Assembly (NCBI GenBank): GCA_003255065.1
Contig: QAOA01000562.1
Coordinates: 250,000-313,999 of the forward strand
DNA: 64,000 bases
Direction of reading: 5' to 3'
From: Cercis canadensis
Taxonomy: Eukaryota; Streptophyta; Magnoliopsida; Fabales; Fabaceae
The notes under the pieces are model-generated. The model was not told the DNA's origin. It ran no database searches and saw only the letters and a program-made list of their open reading frames with translations. The position numbers and the translations under genes are program-made. Every line of letters starts with the position of its first letter. The stretch's first letter is position 1. Below, piece after piece: positions 1-12,570 of the stretch.

Positions 1-1247
1 ATGCTTAGTCTTGTTTATATCCAAAGGCACTATGTTATAAGCTTCCTGAATATTCTTCATCAAAGTCATTCACTCTAGCAGCAAATATTGACTCATAATG
101 ATAATTATTGATGGTTGTCACAATCAATTGCACCTTTTATTTTTTTCTTGCTAAACTCAATTCTTGATTTCAATTTACAATTGAACCTTATACATATGAT
201 ATGACTTTGCATAACCCACTTCCAATTGAAGAGGCAGTGTATATCCCATTTTCAGTTAAAGACAACTATCTTGATATCTCATAACAATCATAACAAAATG
301 GACGCAATTCTTACAAACATGAAAATGTACATCTGCACCTGCATAGACACAAATATATGGAAAACGAATATATTGATGGCAAAACTAAAGATATGCATGT
401 TTGATTAAAATGCCATGAGAAATAGCTTATTCATGTATCTTAAGTGAGATTTTCAACTTTTTTAGTGCTTAAATTCATTAATATAAATCGTTTCTTATTT
501 TTCCTGAATAACTCTGGAACTTCCCCGATGGCTTTCTGCTCTCAGCAAGCACTCTTCTGTCTGCATTTTTATTTCCACTCATGCAACTAACAAACCTCGC
601 AATTGCCATTCCTGCACATCAAGTCCGAAGAAACCCTAGGTTCTTGCAAAACCTAAATTCAAGCTGCAACTTCCTCTGCCTCTAGTTTCATCTCAAGTAG
701 AACATTTCATTATATTGAGATTCAAAACCAGTAAACCTCAGTTTCATAGTAGACATCAAATGGGGAAAAAAAGACAAAGCAATTTGGTCAAATCTTAAAT
801 TTCCAAAAATATCTGAAAATATGTCAATATCAAGCTACACAGGAAAACGATGATTTTACAAGATACAAACAAGGTTCATTTAATGCGCTAACACCGAGAA
901 GAGAATCACAGCTATGTACCACTCCATCTGCATCTTGACAGACAACACGTTTTGAGCATTGACACCCTAACTATGGTTTGAAACTTTCTCATACATAGCA
1001 AAACTAGTAAAATGCATACAGTTCAGAAGAAAAACACAAACCAAGCAATACCCAAAAAGACAAAAGTTAAGAGGAAAAATGGGATAGCACCCACTTTCAA
1101 GAACAAGTTCTTCGACAACCTTATCAAAACCTACTTCCTTGGAAACACAGACATGCATAAACAACAAAGAAAACACTATCAAGTTTAAGATCTAAATCTA
1201 AACCCCAAAAACGTTAGAGTGGAAAGCAAGGAGAATTAAGTTATCAC
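1..1247. other. left flank; no exon recognised (KNOX intron 2 or sequence beyond it)
   Basis: This AT-rich stretch follows the KNOX exon 2 donor on the minus strand, so at least its right part should be intron 2. I looked on the minus strand for the acidic linker, the ELK segment and the homeodomain and did not find them. The remaining exons must lie left of the window, unless a very divergent linker exon was missed here. Confidence 0.5.
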
Positions 1248-2282
1248 CAAAGTCTGAAGACGAAATTGTGAGAGCTTTAAACTGACACTCGATCCTTTGA
1301 AGGAATAGCATGGCTTCCTTGAAGGGCTTTGAGAGCTCTTGCTCGTACTTGGTCAGCATCTCACAATAAGCCTCCATGAACTGATCCAGGGCTGGATCTT
1401 CACCTATGCAGGCTGAGCCAGCTGCATCACCTGCCATCGTCACTGCCGAAGCACATGCTTCTTCTATCCTCGCCACCACTTCAGGAGGTGCTCCAACCTG
1501 AAAGGCTCATAAACTATGTCTGAGGAATATGAAAGTTGCCATGAAAGAAAGGTTAAAATTAAAACTAACTAGCTGAAACTGTCCCTATCAATTCTGCTGA
1601 AGACGGTTTTGACTTCTTTTTTATTTTGCTTTCGATGGAACATAATTAGTCACAAACAGGACATAGGTAAAAAGAGGAAAAACTCCACAGTTCTCGGTAT
1701 AAATGTTATGCCACTCACAGATCCGAGCTTGTCAAAGAAAGAAAGTGACCAGAAAATTGATTATGGATCATTTTTAATAACTGGGTGTATAAATCACCAG
1801 AGAGAAAGGGTGGGGTTAATGGGTATAAATCGGAAGTTGAGTTAAAATTAAGCTTTATTTTTTTTTTTCTTGCTCACCTTTTGACAATTGACGTAGGCAG
1901 CCAAGAGACGGTGGTAGTGAGGATGGGCCATGATCTTGGCCTTGACAGAAGAAGATGAGCTACCATCGTTGTTGTTGTGGCCGCTCTCCATGAAATAACA
2001 CCCTAACCCAGTATTGTTGTTGTTGTTGTTGTTGTGGTTATTGTCTAGCACGAGAGAGGAGCTGCCAGTGTTATTGCGGTTTGAGTCGTGATCGTTAGTG
2101 CAAGGCATATGAAGGAAGAGACTGTTTGTGTCTGCATTAGGATTATTAAGATTAGGATTTATTGGATGATGACCACCATGATGAGAAGTCACTAAAGGCA
2201 TCATCATCATTGGACATATCCCACTACTATTCTCTCCAAAACCCATCATACAGGAAGTGCCGTTAGAACTACTACCCTCCAT
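1248..2282 (-). CDS. STM: class I KNOX homeobox protein, SHOOT MERISTEMLESS type (5' part: exons 1 and 2)
   Basis: A transcription factor of the TALE/KNOX family that keeps shoot-meristem cells undifferentiated; it acts in the nucleus with BELL partners. Exon 1 is 1878-2282 (135 codons, phase 0) and exon 2 is 1248-1497 (250 bp, ends phase 1); the intron is GTGAGC...TTTCAG. The N-terminus MEGSSSNGTSCMMGFGEN with a run of methionines (PMMMMP) and His/Asn-rich stretches resembles STM rather than the KNAT1/BP type. The KNOX1 domain begins at VKAKIMAHPHYHRLLAAY at the end of exon 1 and continues as VGAPPEVVARIEEA in exon 2. KNOX2 contains DQFMEAYCEMLTKYEQEL and FKEAMLFLQRIECQF. The ELK region and homeodomain are absent from the window, so the gene is cut by the left edge rather than shown to be truncated. 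The Asn tract (about residues 82-90) is encoded by a trinucleotide run. Assignment to STM over another class I KNOX is strong but rests on motif memory. Confidence 0.9.
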
Positions 2283-5200
2283 TCCTCACTCACTCCCTCG
2301 TTCACTATCTTAATTCTTATCCTTTCACCTAGTATTCACTACTTCACTTGGCTTTGGTACAAAATGGCACTCACACACACAAACCCTTCTCTTATTTTTT
2401 TGCTTCTCTCCTCAGAAACTCTTTTTGGCCTGAAAATGGTAGTGTCTTCAGGGCACTCCCGGGTTTTATGCGACAAGTTTCAGGCTCTTTACAGAAAATC
2501 CTAAATAGTAATAGTGGAGGCTCAGTTACAATATGTAGTAGTAGTAGTAGTGGTTTTCCCTCTTGGCTTGTCTGGCAAAGCCTGCAGAGATTTCCTTTGG
2601 AAAATGGGTGTTAGTCTTTCCGCCCATTTCAGCATTTAATAACTTGCCATCTTTCTCGCTCGCTATAAGTTACTGTTTCTCTCTGCTTTACAATACTTGG
2701 TGTTGGTGAGAAGTGAGAGAGAGAAAGGAGAAGCTGCAGAGCGCACGCGGGGTTATACAGAGAGAACGCAGTGAAACTTGAGTTATAGAAGAAGAAAAGG
2801 GCGGTGGTTCATGTAAATGCTTGAGGCACTGGTGCAAACAAAGCTTTACCTTCCCAATGAAAACTCTCCCCCTCTTTTCCTGCACTGCCACTGATACACT
2901 GCCATTACTGGCAAAGGAAAAGGATGGCAGAGAGAGAGAGAGAGAGAAATTTTTTCTTAGGAGTAGAGACAGGGAGGAACGATCAAATCGAGGAAGAGCC
3001 AACAAGTCACCTACTAATACTGATGGTGGATGGAGGAAGAAAGAGATTGGTTTTTGGGGCACGGAATCACCTCTCTTTCTCTCTCTCTATTCTACTTTTC
3101 TTCTTACTACTGGTGTTTGATAGCAATCTGTCCACTCATTTAATATTCTCACTTTGGTTGTCCTCTTCTTCCCCCACAAACACCCATTACCACAGTTGTT
3201 CCAAATCTTCTAAAAATTCTCATATCTAAAAATATTATTTCACAAAATCTTTACTTAAATAGGCATAATTTAATATTAACATTATTGTGTGAGACATATG
3301 ATTTTAACTATAAGTAATTAAATTTAGATACTGTTGTAACTTTATACATATAAAATTCCTGAGGTGTCTGTCTTACCATTTAGTCTTTGTGGTAGCATCT
3401 AAGCCGAGATTATTTACCATGGAAAAGGTGACTCTGCAGATTAATAAGTAAAGCTGATAAAGTTAGTGGGACAGTCCGAATGTCCCTTCTTCTCTCTCTC
3501 TCTCTCTCTAGTCTCTACCTCTATAGGCTTATCTTCCTCTTCCCTCACCCGTAAATTAATAAAGGGAGTAGAGGAGCTCTACGATGTCAATCTACTAGCT
3601 AGCATCACTTGCTGTGAAATAGCGTATTAAAAGTAGCATCAATCAGATTACGTACACATTGTCGCTTCTCATTGTCCCCCTTCCCCATTTCTTCTCTCTA
3701 ATCTTCTACTAATATTTAACATCCATTGCTTCTACGTATATGTGTACGTAATGATTTGTGAATAAATCTACTATAGCGTATATTCGTATTTCTTGAAACT
3801 TCAACTTCTGTAGCATTAGAAACGAGAAAGCTTCAACACGTCCTTTCGCTTCGCCATGTGCATCTATCAATGATACCGGAGTAGCTAGGTCTAGGAATCT
3901 CCACAGTTCATCCTCACTGTGAAATGTGAATGAATGAAAGACCATTTCAGACTGTTCAGTTTTTCTGTCCCTCTTCTTCTTTTGCATCTTTATTCGAATT
4001 GTACCCAATCCTACAATCTCCTACGACATTAATGAAGCTGCAAAAGAAAAGAAAAAAAAAAATGTAGGTCTATGTTAAAAAAAAAAAATAGTAAAGAAAG
4101 ATTGAACGTACTTATTTTATTTTAATTATTTTTTAAAAATTTACCAAAAACCTTTTTTATTTGTATATTATTTTGTTGTACATTGTTTCACACTACACAC
4201 AAAATAATATTTGAATTTAGTTAAACCTAATAAAATTATAGATTATATCTAACTAATTCGGTTAATTAGTCAAACTGATTTATTTAATGGTGTGAGTTTC
4301 GTCTATTTGGAAGTGAGGGGGCAAGATAATTCTCATACTTGGATGCAAATATTTGGTTCTATTGAAAATGTTAATTCAACATCGACATGATATTATATAT
4401 ATATATCAAAACAAACCCATTGATTATTATTGTTAGCACAAAAAAAAAAAACATTGCCTATTGTCGTAATTTAGTTATATATGTAGAGACAGTAGTAGTA
4501 GTAGTAGTATTGTTGTAGGAGAGTTCTATCATATCACATTCGATTTCCTTTATACTATTACAACAAAATATCATCTTCCAACATTGAAAAAAGGTTAATC
4601 TATCATCACGTTGGCCCAAATAGTATAATCGGTCAAATAATTAAATTACAATAATTAACACATGTGGTCGTAAATGATGTTGCCATCATGAACTCCATGT
4701 CATTTTTTAAGTGCATGTTCTAGATAATAAGAACAATGGCTAACTACTAACAAAAGGTACCACCATTGGTATCAGCCAGGAGAAAGAGACCAAATTCACT
4801 TTTTCTTTCAAGTGGAAACGCACAGCACATGCTTAAACGACAAGTAATAGGAAGATAAAATTCCCCATTTTTAACGCAAATTTGGTGTGGATATACGACC
4901 AAATTAAGACTCAGCCGAAGCCTAAACCACCGATGTGTTGTAACAAAAAAAGGAAAGAAAGCCAACTGTGTTCCCGTCGAGAAGGTTTGAGAGTACAGAC
5001 AAATCAGGTAATAGTTTGCCTTGGACACACATGAGCCCTTGACGATCAATCCAATCAGTGGGTCCAATATTTCCTGACAGATTTTTTCGTACACAATTTG
5101 ATTAAATCCATTTAAGAACTGAATCGATTTATAACATATCCCTAGCAAGCCATAGACTACCAAGAATTAATTAATCATTTTGTTTCTAAGTATAATATAA

Positions 5201-5899
5201 GAATAATGCTTGTAGTTATATAACTTCCGTAACCACACTTAATTAGGAGAAATTTTTTTGTGGACTTAGTCCACATGCCATGCATCATATCGATCAGTAA
5301 TAAAAGCCTATCATATGTTAGCTTTTTCTTTTTGTAAATCGATAATTTTTTAAATAATACTTAAGTAAGTCTCGAAAAAATATAACAATTTGAGAACAAG
5401 TAATAATCTTGATCTACTAAAAAGAGTTCACCTGTTCTTATGAGTTGATCCAAATGCATGGTGAAACGAGTAAAAATTTCTAGTATGATTATGGTCTTAT
5501 CATCATAATTTTATACTGCATAGGTGATTTTATGTAATTTTATGGGATTTGAGTTTAAATAGAGCTTTATAGATAATTTGTTTTGATAAGAAAAAGAATA
5601 GATTCTCTGTATGGAATCTTGAATCCCAATTTACTTAAACTCGACAAAACATAGCATGAGATCACCTCAGACTAGTAGATAACTAATATTCGATGATGGA
5701 ATCGTAGCACAGTAAGAAAGGGGAGGCCTCTTACCAATAAGTCACATATGAAGTGATAAACCTTAAATATAATTATGTATAATTGTGAATTAATGTAAAC
5801 TTATGTAAGTATTCCCTTTCTCTTTCTTCAAGATCGATAATATATACACAAACTATATTAAATGGTGAAATCTAAACTTTAAATTGTCTCTATCACTAT
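2283..5899. promoter_or_regulatory. 5' flank of the KNOX gene; AT-rich spacer without a supported gene
   Basis: The 3.6 kb upstream of the KNOX start codon hold several microsatellites ((GA)n near 2929-2947, (CT)n near 3489-3509, GTA repeats near 2537-2552 and 4495-4510) and a near-palindrome at 3468-3486. The part up to about 3200 is less AT-rich and probably contains the 5' UTR and proximal promoter. Open frames here (up to about 138 codons) have no recognisable protein features. STM genes are known for long conserved regulatory flanks, but I cannot align this one. Confidence 0.4.
3468..3486. promoter_or_regulatory. inverted repeat GGGACA-N7-TGTCCC upstream of KNOX gene
   Basis: The sequence reads GGGACAGTCCGAATGTCCC, with two perfect 6-bp arms around a 7-bp centre, preceded by GT so that it also gives GTGGGACAG. 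It lies about 1.2 kb upstream of the KNOX start codon. The GTGGGAC core is close to, but not identical with, the class II TCP site GTGGNCCC. A regulatory function is inference only. Confidence 0.3.
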
Positions 5900-7433
5900 C
5901 ACTACTTGAATTTTATTTTTTTGGCAACAAAAATTTACAACGGTCAAATTTTTCATTGCTAAATTTTGCCCTTAGCAAGGGAATAGTAAGGGAAACTAAA
6001 ATTTCTCTTTTTTCAATACAATTAAATAATTAGTAACGGATTAAAGACAAAATGGTCGTATCTATAATTCTATTGCTAATCTATTGCAAAAATTTTACTT
6101 TTTGTTTTAATGCAATTTTCATTTTTGTCAAAATATTTAGCACCACTTTTTTTTTACTTTCATACAAATATTTTCAGATTTAGTAAAAGAATTTTTCTTG
6201 TTAAGAGATTATTAGAGGTTAGCAAAATATTAATATTTGTAAAACTTTACTAAAAGGAACACACAAACACTACACATTCTACATGTCCTCCCATATTTTT
6301 TGAGTTTATCAGTATTTCATTTGGACTCAAACTCTAATCCCACAACTTCCATGACCATAACAAAATAATCTCATGACCTCACTCTTACTTTCAGTCCAAT
6401 GTTTTCCTCTGAATCTTTTTCTGCAATCCCTCACAACCAAACCAAACCATTGAACTCTTCTCCTAATCCCTTACGTACCAATTAGTCGTAGTAAAAGGAT
6501 GATCAATTGCTAGAACAACATCAAAGAAGGTAAATAGTAGCTTGAATTCTATATATTCTTCCTCTACGTCTGGGCGGCCTACCCTTTATGCTTCTTTGCT
6601 TTTGGGGTTTGATTTTGGGTGCTTTCTATTATTGCAGTTCTTGCAGTGGTGGTGCCTGCTGTTATAGTGATATGGATCACCATTGTGGTGCTATTAGCTT
6701 TCTTTGGTAAGCCTATGAGGACTTTGGTTATTGAAGGGAGGACGATTACAAGGAAACTTTTCAACTTCGTGATCAAGATTTTGTTGAACGAAAGGAACTT
6801 TGTGGTTGCGGTTTATGCTGTTGTAGGGCATTTTACTTTGGGGAGAAGAAATATTGAAGGGGATTGATTAAGTTGGGAGATGGGTTTGGTCTGATTACTG
6901 ATTTTGGTTTGTGGGATTTGGGTAGATGGAATTAGAGATTTGTTTGCGTCGATTACATGTGTGCCAACCAAAATGGCTTTCATGTATGTTGTACCTCTAT
7001 CGATTCTTTATCTTTTGTATCAATTCGCTTAGATTGACTGTTTATTCTTTCAATTAAAAGCAAATATTTCCTATAACTAAAAACATAAACTTCATCTATT
7101 CAATTTCAAACAAGCAATATATATATAGACACCCCCAAGATTAGCAAGAGAATAGTTATCTCAAGTATAAGAGTCTTGCAACGGCCAATCCCTTGTTAAA
7201 TTTTGTAACTAAGATTTCCTTGTTACATTTCAAAATTTTAATGTTTTCTTACTCCATTTTAAAATTGGAAATAGTGATGTCATTACAAAAGTTTGCGATA
7301 GAAATAAAAGTTGTTACAAAAGATTTAGCAACGCTCACTTTACTCACAGATAAGACAACAATTTATTTAATTACAAATTTGAATTTAGCAACAGTTTAAC
7401 AAGAGATTCCTAAAAAATAAAAAGTTAGTAGTG
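5900..7433. mobile_element. CACTA-type (En/Spm-like) non-autonomous transposon, 1534 bp
   Basis: The left end starts CACTACTTGAATTTTATTTT and the right end, read on the minus strand, starts CACTACTAACTTTTTATTTT, so both ends show the CACTA terminus followed by similar AT-rich sequence. The element is flanked by the same three bases, TAT, at 5897-5899 and 7434-7436, the 3-bp target duplication expected of CACTA elements. Subterminal regions hold repeated TTAGCAAC/TTGCAACGG-like motifs, also typical of the superfamily. No transposase is present. The centre carries a gene-like ORF that looks like captured host sequence. Confidence 0.8.
6619..6867 (+). pseudogene. gene-like ORF inside the CACTA element (probable captured exon)
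   Basis: An open frame inside the CACTA-type element encodes a very hydrophobic segment (AVLAVVVPAVIVIWITIVVLLAF), then GKPMRTLVIEGRTI and an amphipathic tail ending VVGHFTLGRRNIEGD before TGA. There is no in-frame ATG: a TGA at 6610-6612 closes the frame upstream, and an acceptor-like TTATTGCAG sits at 6629-6637, so this may be the 3' exon of a captured host gene. The tract is more GC-rich than the surrounding element. I do not recognise the family; a small single-pass membrane protein is the most that can be said. It could also be a chance ORF. Confidence 0.35.
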
Positions 7434-8592
7434 TATTATGATTACGAAATATTATCATCAAATTTATATATAATATTATTACTTACACAATATACTAAAT
7501 AATATATTAAATTTGAGTGTTATAGTATATGACTAATTAATATTTATTGTTATTGCTCCTCTGATCATGTGATGTCCGGACGAGAGAGAAGAGGTATGAT
7601 TGGTCAAAGAATATGGGTTTTGCAAAGGGAACGTTAACATTTACCCGGGAGAGGGTTAGGGTTTAGAGTTTGGAAAGTGAGGGTGCTAGGGTTGGAGAGT
7701 ACATGTGAGAAAGGAGGCATAGTACGCGAATCCGTCACAAAACAGCGTAAGAATAAAAAAGCAACGTAAAGTTGAGAGACGTCACTGGTGAGAGAGGTGT
7801 GTGTGAATTGTGATGGAATGGTAAGGTGGATGAGGGAGCTAAGGAAGGTGGGGGCATATTTCAGGGGACAGCAACCATAGGCCTCTATTAACCTAGCTAC
7901 CTAAGAGTTTTCTCTTTTCTTTTCTTTTATTTTCTTCTATTTTATATTTTATATTTTTTCTCCATTCTCATTCACTTTACGTCACGTCCATCGGCAGTTG
8001 CATGATAGACATAAAAATTTGATAAAGCTTTTAAATTGATGATATACAAATGGCAGATAAAGAAGAATAAGAAGAAGGTGCCAAGCAAACGTTGCAAACG
8101 TTTAATCCACAAGTCTCGACCCCTATAAACTAATTCATTATCCATATTGCTGCGGCAGTCAATCATTATTCAACTTTAAGCACATAATTAACCAAGCTTA
8201 TATTTAATTATTATTCTAAAGTATACAACTTTATGCAGTTTTGGAATTAATTAACCAAGTTTATCTTTATGATTCTAAAGCAAAGCCCCTTTCTCATCCT
8301 TCTGATATGTCCTATAAGGAGTAGACATGCCTACAATATTATAATATACTTTGGGGTTGGTTTTCTATTATATACGAATTAACCAACTTTTTTGTTTTTG
8401 AAAGTATTAATATCCCTACTTTGGTACATGCATGATGATCCGGGTATGTGTTATGGACTGAACAGTAGTTTTTGGTTAAATTTTCTGAAGTGACAAGGAC
8501 AAATGCAAAATGAAATAGAGAAGGAAAGAGAGATTGTAGGCGATAATAGGGTCAATTATTAAAGTTAGTAGAGATAATTGTTTACAAAAACC
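7434..8592. other. intergenic spacer, no gene seen
   Basis: The tract 7560-7870 is less AT-rich than its surroundings, but I found no coding pattern in it. Near 8190-8275 an imperfect direct duplication of about 35 bp (ATTAACCAAG...GATTCTAAAG type) is visible. Otherwise AT-rich and featureless. Confidence 0.4.
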
Positions 8593-9406
8593 TTTGTTGT
8601 ATGTACGAGTGATTCCTGTAAATAATGCATTTTTGCAAATTAAAGACACAATTAAGGCAGATTTCAAACTATTTCCATCACTACTGCAGTTTTCTTTTTT
8701 ACTTTTCCCCTTCAGTGTCGAATTTTGGTATCACAGAGAGTGTCGAATTTTTCCTGAGTCTTCCTTCAAGTGTCGCATTTTCGCAGTGTAAAAAATTTTT
8801 TTTTTTTTAAACAAATTCAAGTGTCGCATTTTGAAGCAGTGGAGAGCCGAATTTTGGCAATTATCTCCTTCCAAGTGCCGCATTATGGCATTTTGACATT
8901 TTTTTTTTTGCACTTCAAAGTAAAAAAAAAAAAAAAATTAATAATAATTTATGCCAAAATTCGATACTTCAAAGTAAAAAAAAAAAAATTAACTTATGCC
9001 AAAATTTGGCACTTGATAGGAGTCAAAAATGAAAATTCGGCACTTCATTTTGATGATAATTCGGCACTTCAAAGCAAAAAAAAAAAAAAAATGTGTCAAA
9101 ATGCCCTAATGCCATAATGCGGCACTTTGAAGGAGACAATTGCTAAAATTCGACTCTCCACTACTTCTATATGCGACACTTGAATTTGTTTAAAAAAAAA
9201 AAAAATTTACACTGCGAAAATGCGACACTTGAAGGAAGACTCAGGAAAAATTCGACACTCTCTGTGATACCAAAATTCGACACTGAAGGGAAAAAGTAAA
9301 AAAGAAAACTGCGGTAGTGGTGGAAATAGTTTGAAATCTGCCTTAATTGTGTCTTTAGTTTGCAAAAATGCATTATTTACAGGAATCACTCTGTATGTAC
9401 AACAAA
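8593..9406. mobile_element. 814-bp foldback element with arms of about 310 bp
   Basis: The left arm (8593 to about 8905) starts TTTGTTGTATGTAC and the right arm (about 9092-9406) is its inverted copy, ending GTATGTACAACAAA. The arms match with few differences over their whole length, so the same 60-residue frame appears on opposite strands at 8609-8791 and 9207-9389; those frames are a by-product of the inversion. The outer flanks ACAAAAACC and AAGAAAATC agree at 6 of 9 positions, possibly an eroded 9-bp target duplication, which would suggest a Mutator-like foldback element. The inner part is an array of a short motif of the form AAGTGYCGNATTTTGG. Confidence 0.75.
8714..9300. repeat. array of about 16 copies of a short GTGYCG(A/C)ATTTT motif, mirrored about the centre
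   Basis: Within the foldback element the motif GTGTCGAATTTTGG, GTGTCGCATTTT or GTGCCGCATTATGG recurs every 20-50 bp in the left half, and as its complement (AAAATTCGGCACTTC, AAAATGCGACACTTG) in the right half. The variants differ mainly as TCG versus CCG and GAA versus GCA. The two halves read as one repeat family in opposite orientation, so the whole unit can fold into one hairpin. Confidence 0.7.
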
Positions 9407-12400
9407 AAGAAAATCAGAAAAATAAATTATAATAAGTTGATAATCATATTGCATCAAAATATACAAATTTAGTTTGTAATAAAAAATATATTCGGTAATT
9501 GTTCTCAGTTGTGATTTCATAAATTTTTGTAGATGTCAAATGCTATAGATGGTGACATATTAATTTGTTTGGATTTTCTTAAAGGCATTTTTTTGTTGTA
9601 ATTTTTTTAAGAAAATAAATCTAAGCTCTATTATTTTTTTGTACGTTGACATTAAAATAAACCTTTTTTAATAATTTTCATAAGCTAAAATTTTTAACTA
9701 ATAAAATGTAGCGAACTATATAAAATCATTCTTAGTTAACAATAGCGTTAATCCAGAACCCCACAACTGCACTTTTGAGCCAAAAGAAGGCTAATTTCTA
9801 ACATTTTCTTTTTTGGGTTTTGAATAATTATTATCACATACTTATGGACAGTTTTTCTTTCTTTCTATTTTTTTTTATTTTTTATTTTGTGATTACATGC
9901 TTACGAACAGTTAAAAGATGGTTATTAGCCCTAGCAAGCAATTGTTGTGGCTAGTTGTAATTGATTCCTCTCCTTATTCAAGGCTTCAGAAGCGCTTGCT
10001 GGGATTGAATTTAAGTCCACTTGTGGAATATGCGAAAGTGTTTTTTTTCTCTCCCCTCATAAAGTATGGTTCTTCAATGAGTTTAATATTTAAGAAAATA
10101 ACCTATATTATGTTAATTAAGTATGGTCCAATACTTCTTAACATGACTATAATGTGTCATATTTACTATTTTCTTCTAACCAAAAAAATTATGGCTATTA
10201 ATATTGTTATCTCACATGTTTTTTTAGAAAAATACAATTATACTTGGTATAGAGGTATAAAAACGTTTGAACCATACAAAAAAGTTTAACATTATGTTCA
10301 AGTGAGTTTAACTAAAATTTAGATAAATTTAGTTAAATTTAAATTATGTAATGTGTAACAATGTACAAAAATGTATATTTACATATGTACAAATAATACT
10401 ATGCTTTTCTTAAGCGAGTTTAAGCAGGCAAGCAGCTTTTGTTGGTGGTGTTAACTCTGTGAAGTGTGGTCATTCAAAGAAACAGTTGAATTTGACAGCA
10501 AAATCAAAGCTTTGATAGTATTGTTTGATTGATATTACTATCCCAAAGATATCATTGGTATATTAGTTTTTATGCTAATTGGTATCATTGATTGTTCCAC
10601 TTTTGTAGACTGATTGTAGTTGATTAAGGAGTCAACACTTAGAATCATGATGGTTTTGTAGCAAAGGGGCAAAAAAGATCATTAACCAAATGATGAATGA
10701 TAATCTGTTATAGCATGCTGGGTTGCTATTCTGCGGGCCTATTACCATCTTGTTACTCAAGCATATGACAAAAGAAAAGGAGAGTTTTATAGAAGCATTT
10801 CAAATAGGAAATAAATACTTGGTGTGGAGGGTTCAAAATTTGATTATAAATAGGTAACATGTGCCCCCAAATAATAGGACTCTTCCCCAATAGGAGTGAT
10901 CATATTACCAATAACTATAAAATTTCACTTAGAGCGATACCTATTTGATAGAATAATATAAAGCAGTAGTTTAAGAGTGGTGGGTGGGTCCAAGCTTTGG
11001 CTTTGCACGTTATCTGTGCGCCACACAAGAGGAAGTCCCCACATGTTTAATGCCCTCCACCAATGTCAGCGATCTTCTTATACTTAATCAATTTCACTTA
11101 GCAACTCAGATGCCACCTTACAATTTGAAAAGTTGGTGCCTAATATAATTGATGTTTTGTCAATTGGTATTCGGTTCACAATTTTCCAACATAAAGCAAA
11201 ATCTTTCTTTTCTTATGAGCATATTAGCTTTCTGTCAAATGGGACTAAATAGCTTTTGTATTCTTTCAAAAAATTTAGGTGCTAAGATAGTAATTATTAG
11301 ATATTGGTCCACGATATGAATATCTTTCTCTGAACTGATCTTTGCTTCAATTGAAATGTCTACTTTTTATTTTTTGTTATGATTTTAGTTACGAACCTCA
11401 GAGGAGCTCGTAACTCCGTAATATATTTGATTTAAGCGTGGAATGTTCACTCGTAGATAATCACAATTATTATATTTGCTTCCACATGAAGTTGTATTAG
11501 TAGTTGTTTTGGGCTTCGTCTGGTCCATGCCCACTAAGAATGGAAGTGGACTATGTACTCCGTGCATGAGTAAGATACATAGCACTAGTTCATATTTGGG
11601 GCATTATAATAAAATGGGGTGAAGATGGTACACAAATTGCAGCATTTTGTCTATGGTAGGCCAATGACTGCGTTAGGATGTAGAAATGCAAATTGACTAT
11701 ATGAATGTGGGGATATAATGCCATTGATAATGAGAAATTACGTGCATACAAGGAAAACTATATGTACATTACCTTTGGAACTGTGTTGAGTAAATTATTG
11801 AAAATTAGTACAGCCAAGAAGATGAATTTCTCTCTGGCTATAATTTCACATAGAATTGCGGTCAGTAAATCGTCCTTTTTTTTTTTTTTTTTTTTTTTTT
11901 TNTTTTTTTTTTTTTTTTTTTCTTTTGGACAAATTTTATGTAATTCTAGTTGATACCAGTAGTTAACCTCATGTACACAGTTTTAACCAAAAAATAAGAA
12001 AAAACCTCCTGTAAAACGTATTCTTAATTTCCTTGTTTTGGTATTGTCTTACCCATTTGCATTCTTACATGGGAAAGAACTTGGCAAGAAGAATTATTGT
12101 CTTATTCGTTTGCATTCTTATTCCCTTTGCTTAATGGATATAATTGCAGTCTGACCCGTTACTGATATGGGACAGCTTACTTCATTTACAAGATTTATAT
12201 CCGCAACCTACAGCGGATTTAAAAAATTGATGGTTTTCATGATTCTCCTGCATTTCAACAAGTGAATCAAACAACATATATCAAACCACTCTTTAGCATT
12301 AACAGTCATTAGGCCTCGCTAGCAGAAAGACATTATACAATTATCATACCTTCCTCCAAACACAAGATGACAAGAATTAGGTCCAAAGCAATCGAAATAC

Positions 12401-12570
12401 TTTATAAAACTTGAGAAACAAGAAGAAAATATAACTTCTTTTTGGACCTCGTGTCCAAAAGCCCTCAATAAAACTGTGCTAACGGAAAACCCAGCTGGGT
12501 TCTATGCAGAGAAAACTGGTTCACTTTATAAATACAGTAACTAAGCAGGTGATGACCAGGAGGCAGCAGA
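9407..12570. other. intergenic spacer, no gene seen; poly(T) run with N at 11902
   Basis: AT-rich sequence with scattered chance frames of low complexity. A T run of about 45 bases around 11876-11921 is broken by a single N at 11902, marking an unresolved homopolymer or contig join. The last 200-300 bp before 12571 are probably the 3' UTR of the UBX-domain gene on the minus strand. Confidence 0.45.

Noticed and set aside
3709-4008. 99-codon open frame on the minus strand (SEDELWRFLDL...)
   Set aside because: Some peptide-like composition but no family match and no promoter or splice support; not strong enough to call.
4747-5163. 138-codon open frame on the minus strand
   Set aside because: No recognisable motif, flanked by AT-rich DNA, no splice context; probably chance.
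8594-9389. Near-identical 60-residue frames on opposite strands in the foldback element
   Set aside because: They are the two arms of one inverted repeat, not a duplicated gene.
9918-10289. 123-codon open frame on the plus strand
   Set aside because: Low-complexity hydrophobic translation typical of AT-rich noncoding DNA.
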